The notes under the pieces: model-generated
What the model was told of the DNA's origin: nothing
The model's database searches: none
Seen by the model: the letters and a program-made list of their open reading frames with translations, nothing else
Made by a program: the position numbers and the translations under genes
Assembly: GCA_963970005.1 (NCBI GenBank)
Contig: CAXAMN010025250.1
Coordinates: 1,714,017-1,778,016 of the forward strand
DNA: 64,000 nt
Direction: 5' to 3'
From: Durusdinium trenchii
Lineage: Eukaryota; Sar; Dinophyceae; Suessiales; Symbiodiniaceae
Shown: positions 10,415 through 20,218 of the stretch, one piece after another
Layout of the letters: each line of letters opens with the position of its first letter
Position numbering within the stretch: the first letter of the stretch is position 1

Positions 10415-13400
10415 ATGGGAAGGGGTCGCCGAATTGCGAAGAAGAGCCCAACGTCTGGAGTTTGCAACCTGCTTCAATATATGCAGCTAGCAAGTGTGAA
10501 ATACATGTACGTATATAGGTTTGCTTGACCACGAGTGCCCGCTCCAAGGTTGAAGTCTATGGCAAAGTGATCAACCGTGACACTTTGGTAAAGAACAAGC
10601 TTTGCCTGAAAGTGGCCGCTAAATACTTAGGACTTCGCACGTCAGTCCCTACATGCCAATTGCACGTCAAGGCGTTGTATGACTTGATGGACATTTCCTG
10701 CCCTAGAAACTTGCTAGCATTTAGATATCGATCATCGATCTGTTAACAGCCCTGAACCTAAATCACCAAACACGATCCATATATATGTTGAACGCTTCTC
10801 AGGCACACAGATTGAGACTCAGGGATGGACTTTGAGGCGTTGCCTCAGCACTCTGAACCGGATTGGTGGGAGACCGCATCGTCCGCGTGAAGCAGAAATT
10901 AGGGAGATTCTTGCAGAGGTCGGGATCGAGTGGGAGGAACCTTCAGGCTCAGAGGCTGAGGGTGGCGACGAAACGGGAGAGGAGGAAACAGAAACAGAGG
11001 ATGAGGCAGTGGAAGATGCAATTGATGAAAATAAGGTAGACAAAGGAGAGGCTGAAAAGGGGGAGGGGGAGGTCAAGGTTGATGGAAAAAGTGAGGACAA
11101 AGCAGTGATCGAGGCTGAGGTTCGTCGGTCTCAAAGGGAGTGTGGGGAAGGGCTGAAGAAAGACAACGAGACTACAAAGCAGGAAGGTGCGCGAAACGGT
11201 CAAACACTAACCCTATAGCTCTTTTGTGTGATGGATTGTGTTGTTTCTTCCCCCTCCTTTGTGTTCATATTTCTGGTTCAGAATGACTGGACAGGTGAGG
11301 ATACAAGTGGAGCTTCAAAGATACAGGGTAAGCAGGATCATGCGGAACCTATCGATCTAAAAACTCCTGAGCCCAAACATCCAGTGTATGCAGAGGTTAC
11401 GCCGTCGCCCACACTCCCCATCCCAACGGCTACTTAGTTGCAAGTGGGGTTTCATCAGTGTCCGCATGGGTATGGTGATTGGTGAAGTGTTGCTTGCCAC
11501 CCCAGGTTAGCCAAAAGGCCTTGGATGAAGCACACAAGAACTTAGAATTGCTTCAAGAGCTGCACGTGCACATGTTGCAATTGAAAAAGCTCCAGCAGCT
11601 TCAGGCAACCTGCCCCCCATCAACTCCATTTGCCACAGGCCGACTTGGAACATCCCAACTTTCTTGTGGACCAACAACGTGCATGTATGATTTCTTTACA
11701 TGTCGATCATGTAATAAGTTCTCGATGGCCTCCGGCAGGAAACATTGACATTGACAACGTCGAGACTCTTCCTATGTTCTACGAGCAAGTTGACATTTTG
11801 GACAATGTTCGAATCAATGACCATGGGAAGGACCTAGCTGTTAAGGAAGCACATACAGGGTAACATGAGCCTTTAACCAGTACATGTTGTTAAACAATTG
11901 CATATACACAGGTGCTTAAACAATTTTGGTCGCCATTTCCAGATTGCAGGACGGTCCAGCAGCTTTGACTGCCCCTGTGGAAGTGCAACACACGCCGGAG
12001 GCAGCCTTTCAATGTGTCTGTGGTGTGTACAGCTTCATCTAACTCATGACGGTAGCCAACCTTGCAAGCTTAAACTACATAGCCCGATGTTGGAATTGCG
12101 CGAGTTGGGCAGGAACAAGCAGTGGAGAATGAGAACAATGATTTTAGCAAAAAGGACAGCTGATTGACACCATGTCGCAATGTTGAGACTCGTATTGTAC
12201 GTATAGATTCTTTTTGTGTTGATGTCATGACCTTCAAGATCCTTCAAGTCTTCCAGGACATTGATCCCCTGACAGATGTGAATTCTAACCTGAGTGGAGC
12301 TGGGAGCACACCTAAAAGGGGTTCATACCATCCCACACTCAACCCTGCGTGGCCTGTTGAGAGTTCTTTTTCTGAATTAGCACTTTCTGTAGGATGTGGC
12401 TGCAAAAAAAGCAGATGAACGTGCACGTCCAGTTGAGGCGTGTACAGATATATCAGTTATTGTGTTGAACTGCTCGAGCATATATTTAATGTATACATGT
12501 ATATAATATATACACCTTCTTGGTGCAGGAAGATGCGTCTTTGTTCACTCCAAACCTGGCGGAGATGAAGGACGGGCTGAGTAGATCATGAATGAACATG
12601 AATGAACTACAAGTTGGTCCATGTTGGTGCAAAGTGCTTAACCTCTGACTGTCCAGGAGGCCGGGCAGCCTATGGCTCCAGAACAGACTACGACAAGTCC
12701 AGAGTGCAAGGAGGACGTCTTTGTACTGCCACATGTGTTGTGCTTCATGTGTATCGTATCACCCTTTAGGTTTGGATGTGTACCTGTTACATCCATTTGT
12801 TGCGCAAGGGTGACCAAGACCAAAAGAACGAAAAGAAAGCCGAGAAGCCAGAAGAAGGAAAACCCACTCATTGGAAAGAGGAGGAGTTTGCTGTTGTAGA
12901 TCCGTCTGTCCAGTGTCCCCGAAAGAAGCGCGGACCCAAGAAACAAAATAAGGATTCAAAGAAAGAGACTGAGACTAAGAAGTCCAAGAGGGGCAGGGTC
13001 AAGAAGGGAGGCATTCCAGAGGTTGAAGAGTAACAGGGTGAAGAGGTAGCAAGTGCAAGCACAGGTCCCATTGTCAGGCGCAAGAGCAAAAGGCCTTCAG
13101 GTGATGAGACTCTGGAAAAGAAGCAGAAAAAACAAACAAAAAAACAGAAGCAGGTCCAGGAGAATGCAAACAAAGCGAAGGAGGCACCGGAGGTTGAGGA
13201 TGAGAACAGGGGTGTGACATGCAAGACCAGGAAGAGGAGCATCAAGGGTGCACATGAGGATCAGGAGGATGAGACTGATACGGCAGGCAAAAAGGGTCAG
13301 AAGGCAAGCGAGGCCAACACAGGAAGCGAGACAAACAAAAGGGCAAGGAAGACCAAAGGTGGCAAGGCAAAGGAGCAGAAGGATGAGGATGAGCAGGACG

Positions 13401-16294
13401 GGATGAGCAAGCCAGAGGAGGGAAGGAAGGTCAAAAAAAGGTCAAAACGGAATGCAAAGGGTGAACAGGCACAGGACAAGAAGGATGAGCAAGATGAGAA
13501 GGCCAAGGATGAGAAGGATGACAAAACAAGCAGGACCACAGAGGCAAAGAAGGGCAAGAAACGAAAGGCAAACGAGAAAACAAACACGACAGAAGAGACA
13601 GAAACAAATGAACAGACGAAGCAAAAGAAGGCAAAGGCTGCAGAAGAGAAAGCTAAAAGGAGTAGAAAGTCTTCAGCATATGTCGCTGCCCGAAAGAAAG
13701 CACTAGCCGACGGGCTTTCTGAAGAAGAAGCCAAAGAATTGGGTCGGGCTGTTGAGCTCTTAGTATGCTTTTTTTGGTACGCGCATACTTTCAAAAGTTG
13801 CTTGACAAATATTGCGACTTTGAGGCTTATGCTGCTTGCAAATGAGAGTCTTTGGCTCACCTGATGTTTTCTGGGGTTTGGGATCAAACATGATCCATGC
13901 GCTTTTCATGTGGGGTTTGTTTGGACACCCAACCGTGTCCCTTCAATGCAAAGGCTTGACGTGGCACATTAAATGGCCGGTCCATGCAATTAGATGTCCA
14001 AGCAACACGCTTGCCGCTGGATGAACCAGCGACTCTACGAGCGTGAAGGGAGCACCAAAGGAATCTTAACGGCAATGCACGCGTTTTGGTCATGTTAAAG
14101 TGCGGTGAACTTTGCTCAGCTACAGGGAGTCTACACAGTTACACGCGATCTATGATGTTTTCTCCGCGCAGATGAAAGCTTCATGAAGTATGCCACGAGA
14201 TTGGCGTCGACAGGTATCCCTGTCAAGATTAATATATTCTGTATTTGCTCACACTTGCTCAAAGGACTAGTTCTCTGCTGAGAGGTTCAGTTCAGTGCTC
14301 AAATTCATCAGTGCAGTTTGTACGAGCGACCTTCAATGGTAGCCAACTTTTGAGTTCAAGCTGGTGAAGGCTTTTTCTTAGGCAGTCCTGAGAAACATGC
14401 CCATCCCTCGCCAAGAGTCCCTGATCTTCTCCCTGATTCAAATGAAAGCTCCAAAAGTTTTGGCCTGAGATATGATGTTCTTTTCTGTAGCGTGTGTTGA
14501 AAGCTATGTGTTCTTCGAAGATCTATATGCTGTTATTTGTACAAAATGCCGTTGCACAACTGCACTTAAGGTTCTGTTAGCATGTGCCTGAGTCTTAGTG
14601 TCTTACGCCACTTCAATGAATATATATATATATATNNNNNNNNNNCGATGGCTTTGGTCTTTAAGGTGTTGATGATGATATGGATGCACCCAGCAGAGAG
14701 TACCTATCAGCTCGTAGAGCTGTTCAGTGGCCAGGGTGAGGTGAGCAGAGTTTTCAGGGCAATTGGGCGATCGGTGGGCAGCTATGACAAAGAACTTGGT
14801 GGGAAATGTATGGATTTTACCCTTCCAGCCGGTTTTGCGTGCGGGGCTTACACAGGCAGCAGGTTGTATGAGCTCAATATTATATAGGTTCGAAAGTGGA
14901 TACGAGTATCAAGCAAGAGGCTTTGCTGGCCTCTTCCAACTGGAGTTTGTGATTCCTAGGACAGCCCTATGGATGTGTATGTGCATAGGCGCTTTGTGTG
15001 TGTGTTTTTTCGTTTGCGCGTATTGATCTCCTTTCAGGGTCTGGATGGTATATATATATATATATATTATTGTTTTCATGTACATGTGAGGTGCTGGGGG
15101 GATGTTACTGGCTGCTCCAACATGCAGTTCATGGACAAAAGTCGCACGTGGCACTACCTGTCGCAGCTTGATCTCCCCCCTTGGAGTGGCCGGGTATTGC
15201 TTTGTGCAAGCAGCAAATTTAACCATTTCCCGGTAGCCTGCCTAGCACTTTAACCTGCGCCGTTCTTGTTGGAGTTTGTATGCGAAGGCCCACCCACCAA
15301 AGGTCCAGGATCTGCAATAGACTAAGGTTGGCTTTGCTTATCATGGTAGCAGAAGCTAACCATGCTGTTTGGGTGGTGGAACAACCCAGCGGATCCACTG
15401 ACACCTTGCCATACCACCCCCGCCTGGATTGGCTATTCAACCATGCACTTTATGCCACTTACATGAAAATTGCAGAGATGTCATGAGGGACGTTAGAGTT
15501 GCCATACTCTTTAAGTATATTGTCTAGCAGCTCTTAGTAGTCTACTCAGGCCTGGAGACAATCATTTTGGATGATGTTGCACGGGGCTGACTGCCCGAAG
15601 AGGACGGCAGTATGGAGCAATCACGCTGACATCATTCACAAGCTGGTTCTCCCCTCAATTTGGCGCACAGTCTAGTCTATCCACGAACCTATATATTGAA
15701 TGACTAGCTGCTGAGGATTTGGGCCCCTTACTCAAAGAGACCAAGGAGGCCAAAAGAAAGCTGGACACTGTATGCCTATGCCTTATCTGTTTAAGAAGCA
15801 AAGCACAGCACCAAACAACATTCAGCTGGCATATATTTTTCAAGGCTACTATGAAGACGCCGCTGGCCTGAAACGATTTAAAGGATTGGCTACACTCCGC
15901 CAATCACAGCTGCATCCTCAAATTGCCAATTGAATGTTAGCTGTTGCATAGTTCATATTTAGGGTGCCACGGTAAAGGTGCTGGCTCATGATGTGTGTTT
16001 CTTTTATTTTCCTTGATTCTGAGGGTCTACCCCGCTGATTTCGGAGACTCATTGGTGGAGGCTCTCGACAGTTGGCGGCCCCAACCAACGCTGCGCCAGA
16101 AAGTGGATCTAGATGTTCAGCTCACTGATAGGCAGCTCTTTGCATCTCTTGAGCTTGGAGATGTGTGGGCAGATGCGAAGTTGCCTGCAGTGTATTGGTA
16201 CCTGAGGAACCTGAAAAGCCTCTCTGTCCCAGACAGCTGGGAAAGAGAGTTTTCACAGCTTGATGATGCCCTCAAAGGCTATAAGCCTTCCTAG
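10415..16294 (+). CDS. Gene A1: divergent C5-methyltransferase-like protein, many exons
   Basis: Candidate start ATG at 10415 (MGRGRRIAKKSP). Next comes an exon near 10519-10700 whose KLCLKVAAKYLGLRTS loosely resembles a SAP-type DNA-binding helix. An acidic exon is at 10803-11186 (EETETEDEAVEDAIDE). Short exons follow at 11282, 11506 (coiled, LELLQELHVHMLQLKKLQQL) and 11739 (IDIDNVETLPMFYEQVDILD). A long Lys/Glu-rich exon is at 12809-13750, and eight exons encode the methyltransferase-like domain (14666-16294; separate entry). Stop at 16292-16294. Charged N-terminal linkers and a nuclear-type composition suggest a chromatin or nuclear protein; this is inference. A TAA interrupts the frame at 13031. 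It may continue into gene A2. N-terminal exon borders are approximate. Confidence 0.55.
12809..13750 (+). CDS. Gene A1 exon: Lys/Glu-rich linker with in-frame TAA
   Basis: Between an AG at 12807-12808 and a GTTGAG donor at 13751 one frame holds 314 codons, open except for TAA at 13031-13033. Content is low-complexity and strongly charged (PRKKRGPKKQNKDSKKETE; KNKRARK-type runs), a probable disordered, nuclear-localising region, ending in the more structured RKSSAYVAARKKALADG then LSEEEAKELGRA. The same frame and composition continue on both sides of the TAA, so it looks like a point change or base error rather than an exon end. If the stop is real, the downstream part would need its own start. 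Confidence 0.55.
14636..14645. other. Assembly gap (10 N) in a TA repeat
   Basis: Ten N follow directly on a (TA)n run ending at 14635, in the intron just before the first methyltransferase-domain exon. Ten N is probably a placeholder, so the true intron length is unknown. Confidence 0.95.
14666..16294 (+). CDS. Gene A1 C-terminal part: methyltransferase-like domain exons
   Basis: Eight exons join in frame: 14666-14838, 14960-14997, 15091-15232, 15309-15471, 15550-15645, 15716-15769, 15826-15908, 16024-16294. Two introns need GC donors (after 15471 and 15908). Blocks in order: YQLVELFSGQGEVSRVFRAI with SYDKELGG (compare motif I F-x-G-x-G and the following acidic residue of C5 DNA methyltransferases), GGMLLAAPTCSSWTKVARGT (compare motif IV, Pro-Cys; here Thr-Cys), NHAVWVVEQPSGS (compare motif VI Glu-Asn-Val), HPRLDWLFN, FWMMLHGADCPKRTAVWSN, DLGPLLKETKEAK and VYPADFGDSLVEALDSW. 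The order fits a cut-down C5-methyltransferase fold, with the candidate catalytic Cys kept. From memory the same blocks recur in uncharacterised dinoflagellate proteins. Activity is not established. Confidence 0.65.
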
Positions 16295-16782
16295 AGGGTT
16301 TTGTTTGTTTTCAGCTGAAGTTGTACCGTAGACCTGGGCACTGTTTGGTGTTGAAACCAAAAAGTTATATGTTGAAACAAAAATGGGCGAGCACTTTTGG
16401 CCGCAAAACGGGCGCAAAAATCCATCAAACGGGTGCAAAAACCCGCAAACGCGCACAAACCGGGAAAAGTTGTCATTTGTGTTTTATCCATATCAACCCT
16501 TTTTGTACTTGTTCAGTTCTTGTATGCCCAGATCGGTCTTGCTTCAGACCAATTAGGGTCGATACGCGCAGGAACCAAGCTTAAGACGACTTAATTGGCC
16601 TGCCTGAGGGGGATTTGTGGGAAAAGCGCGTGGTAGCTTCATAGTTTGACTACTATAGAGTTGGTTTCGGTCAAGTGCGCAAACAAATTGATCCCTCTCG
16701 TGCATTTGCTGCTGAACTGTGTGTTTGTGTGGAGTTTGAAGGCACAACAGGATTGAGAGCTTGTCTTAGTTAGGCAGCGCCT

Positions 16783-19731
16783 ATGGATTTACGAGAGTCG
16801 AACACCTTGCATTCTGGCAACACTTTGCTAGATGGGATTTCTCTGGCGCAAAGCCAAACAAATATGGTGCTCGACCCCAATGCTGTTCAAGCGGCATTGA
16901 CAGTCGGACACTTATGATACTTAAATTTGCATATTGTTTCTTAACAGTTTTGGTCTTGAGATCTGATATATATATATATTATATGCACTATAGAGGTGTG
17001 TGCTGTACTAGCAAGTGGACATTGATACTTACTAAGGCGACTCAAGCCAGGATTCTTGAATTGCAATCACAAATTGGTGCTATGTCTGGCAGTGTGGCAA
17101 CTCCAGAACACGATAGAGGACTACACATTAAAATACTTATATAGAGTGAACATGTACAGCATATAGTTATCTAGAGCTATTGCCAGGAGTCCCTCATCAG
17201 CCACTTCAAGCAGGATGTTTTGTTCCAGGCAATCGCATTGAGGAGAACTTGGACCCCACTCTAGAACTGACAGAAGATCAGAGACGTTTATTGAGCATGA
17301 ACACGCTGGTTTTGGGGCAAACAGAAGAAGGTGAACATGATCACGTGCGTCAATTGAGCTTTCGATCTGCAGATTCAACTGTGCAGTATGCGCGACCTGT
17401 GTCACCTGTCCACACAGAGCCACCTCCGACCCCGCAGTTTGTTGCATCCCCTGTTCCCACTGCAGCCCCGGTAGAACCAATGCAAGCATCCCCGCTGGAA
17501 ACAACACCACAAACCGGTGGCGTGCACGAGGAGCCATCAGAACCTAAAGAAGTCTCAGGGACACGGGCTAATGAAGCAATCACATCTCTGGCCATCACAC
17601 AGGCGAAGGCTGCATCACCATCACAGGGATTGCCATCTGATGCTTCCCCATCGCCTCCAGAACCCCTGCCAGAGCATCCCCTTATCCCACCACCAGCACC
17701 AGAAGCCTTGCCAGCAACACACTCCACAGTTGCAGCACCCCAGGGCAGCCCACAAGCAAAGCCTGCATATCAAGAGGCCAGTGTCGCCATACCAAAACCC
17801 ATCCCGCAGGCAAACGCCACACCACCCTGCCAGCCTGGACCTGCCCCAGCAGTACTAGCTTCGCGTCCGTCGTACTACGAGGATGGCACATATTGGAAGA
17901 ATCTTGTCATACGCAGCTAGCGTGTATATTTGTGATGCCCATGTGTATATCCTATACATATGCAGTTTCATATGAAAAGAAACTGAGGATGTCGAGGTAC
18001 ATGAAACAACACCAGAAGGGGAAGGTGAAAGCGCATCCGGATGTCTTGAAGCTTTGGGGATCAGAGGAGGGACGTTCCTTTGACATACAATGTCCTGTAT
18101 ACAGTTCACATGTCATGTGGCCCCCTAACTTATTATATATCTGTACGTATATGTATATACATTTAAGGTACAAAACTTCAGCAACTACTCCATCAGCACG
18201 GCAACATGATGGAGGTGAATATCAGAGTTCGAAAGGAGTCTGAACAAGAGAATGAAGAGACAATCGAGGGAGCGTGGGTGACAGAGCTGGACCTCAAAAA
18301 TGAGGGGTGGACAGAGTGTCAAGCTTAGTCTGGATGAAGTTCTTTTAAACATATACCAGTGCCTGTCATACCAATTAATTTTGTCTTGCATTTGGTCACA
18401 TATTTACTGTAGGCCAATGATCAGGAGTGCTGTCAAGTGGGCCGTCGAGAAGGGAAGCGCTTTTGTTCGGAAGAATGCAATCCATGGTCTTGATGAGTAC
18501 CGTCTTCCCATGAAAGAAAAATTCAAGTTTTCCAACCGCGAGAGAACAACACAGCAGCTAGAAGCAGCGGGTGAAGTTGAAAACGGTCATGTTGGGTTCA
18601 CTGGCTCCAACGCCTATGTGAATCCTGGTGCGCTATTGGGTGGGATTCATGGAGGCATATGTTGTTCATGCGCATACCTCACAAACTTTTGTGAGCAAAG
18701 TATGTGCTCATGTTTTCTATATACGGTTTGGGATTTCCCGAGGAGAGTTGATACAAGTAATGCGGGCATCAACATGATCAACAACCTTGGAGCAGGAGGT
18801 AGTAAGGACAAACTTGTCCTGCCAGTCCTGCAGCAAGGGCAGGACCCTTTGGGTGCCAAGGAAGCATGGTGTTGCTGTCATGCGCACACATGCACAGTTT
18901 TTGCTGTCGTGTTGTGTTTGAGCTTTCTTTCAAGGCCTTCTCCGAACCTACATCGAGATTGCTGGCCGCAAGCTAGACAAGGCTGAGGACCAGAAGGACA
19001 GCCAACGATGGTGTTGAAATTGCTTCTATATTTGCCGGACTTTCAGTCACACATATATTTTTTATAAATATATATATAACTATACTTGTTCAAAAAACGT
19101 ATTCACTAAGCAGGAGAAGATCAACATGAACTCAAGTGAGAGGGCCAAAACGAAACTAGGTGGCACATGTTCAAACTGACATGCAAGATCAATCCATTTT
19201 CATCGGTCATTCCACAGCCAAGGATGACGGCTGAGCTTGACGGCAAGGTTAAATTGTTGCAGAAGGTCTACAATGACCTGATTTCCGCTCAAGCTGATGC
19301 CATGATGAAGGATGAAACAACGATGTGCCTTTGATCATTCATTGATATTTAACTTGACAATATTGAATCAAGTCCTTTCCAGGCTAGTCGCACTATGGCA
19401 ATTGAGGCCATCTCACATGTCCTATATCAAGTCTCTGTTTGGAGAATGCCAGAAAGCTGACTGCGCGTTGAACAGTGTCATGACCCGGGCCAGGCAAGGT
19501 TTTGTACAGTACAGAGTTTGTATGTGTTTGCTTGCTACAAAGTTTTCTCTTAAAATTGATTGAACATCCCCTGCAAGGGCCATCAAACCGGATGCTGCTG
19601 CTAAGGCCAAGGCTGCAGCGGGTAAGACAACAAAACCAAAGAAAGAAAAGAAAACCAAGAAAGAAACAAAGGAAAAAACGTCTGACAATGCTGAAGGGCC
19701 AGAAAAGAAGCGTGCAAAGAAGAAGAAGTAG
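16783..19731 (+). CDS. Gene A2: Pro-rich, Lys-rich-tailed protein, uncharacterised dinoflagellate family
   Basis: Candidate start ATG at 16783 (MDLRESNTLHSGNTLLDG); exon end GT after 16896 joins a helix (ATQARILELQSQIGAMSG) starting near 17041. A large exon 17175-17915 opens with LLPGVPHQPLQAG, becomes Pro/Ala/Ser-rich and ends DGTYWKNLVIR; its donor is GCTAGC. Exon 17966-18096 follows (EKKLRMSRYMKQHQKGKVKA), then 18182-18315 (GAWVTELDLKNEGWTE) and 18413-18852 (PMIRSAVKWAVEKGSAFVRK, HGLDEYRLPMKE; probably holds an unseen intron). Then come 18935-19010 (YIEIAGRKLDKAEDQK), about 19213-19310 (MTAELDGKVKLLQKVYNDL), and a last exon near 19580-19731 that is almost all Lys/Ala, ending RAKKKK and TAG. 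No known domain; from memory the family recurs in dinoflagellates. It could be the 3' half of A1, since an AG at 16770-16771 would make 16772 an internal exon. Confidence 0.55.
17041..17141 (+). CDS. Gene A2 exon: short coiled-coil helix
   Basis: After the AG at 17039-17040 the frame reads ATQARILELQSQIGAMSG and SVATPEHD. It joins cleanly in phase 0 to the exon ending at 16896 (AVQAAL then T), giving a continuous amphipathic helix. The 3' border is unclear because the frame only closes at 17144, and no consensus donor stands out before the next exon at 17175. Confidence 0.4.
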
Positions 19732-19818
19732 AATATACTTCTGACCTGTTGTGCCAGCTCCAGTCGTGGCATTGCTTTTGGGAATCAGTCTTTGGCATAA
19801 CTGGCTTAGCGCTGGCGT

Positions 19819-20088
19819 ATGATATGTATACATGCAGTATCAGTTCTTTTGAATTGCTGGATCTGGGTTAGGTCCTGCCCGTGTGTTGAGATTGATTTTG
19901 CAAGATGTGCCGCGACAGCGCTACAGAGGCCAAGACTGAAAAGATTTTGTGCCACAGGAGCCTTTTCTTTTTCAATGCGGGCAACAGTGGCCAAGAATGA
20001 AAGTTCTTGGCGTTGGGAACCAAAACCGATTCTGCAGATGTCGCTCAAAATGTCTCGCTGCTTTCGCGCGCAGGTCTTGAGACATTAA
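19819..20088 (+). CDS. Open segment between A2 and B, doubtful
   Basis: Eighty-nine open codons in the gap between the A2 stop and gene B, Arg/Ala/Phe-rich (RCAATALQRPRLKRFCATGA). It could be an early exon of gene B or chance. No splice or family support. Confidence 0.2.
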   Translation: MICIHAVSVLLNCWIWVRSCPCVEIDFARCAATALQRPRLKRFCATGAFSFSMRATVAKNESSWRWEPKPILQMSLKMSRCFRAQVLRH

Positions 20089-20218
20089 AATTCAAACAGG
20101 TACCCGTGTTTCCTCATTAGCCAGGTCAAGAAGCCAACAGCTACATACAAGATTGCCTTGACCTGAGATTTGGACCTTGCAACCTTGGGAGTGTATTTTT
20201 CCCCTTCTATGAACTGCT

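Noticed and set aside
12868..13887. Minus-strand frames of 125 and 196 codons opposite the Lys/Glu exon
   Set aside because: They are Leu/Phe/Ser/Cys strings, the expected antisense of AAG/GAG-rich coding DNA.
16321..16460. Open frames after the A1 stop
   Set aside because: They follow from a short GGGCGCAAAAA / GGGTGCAAAAA repetition and have no coding character.
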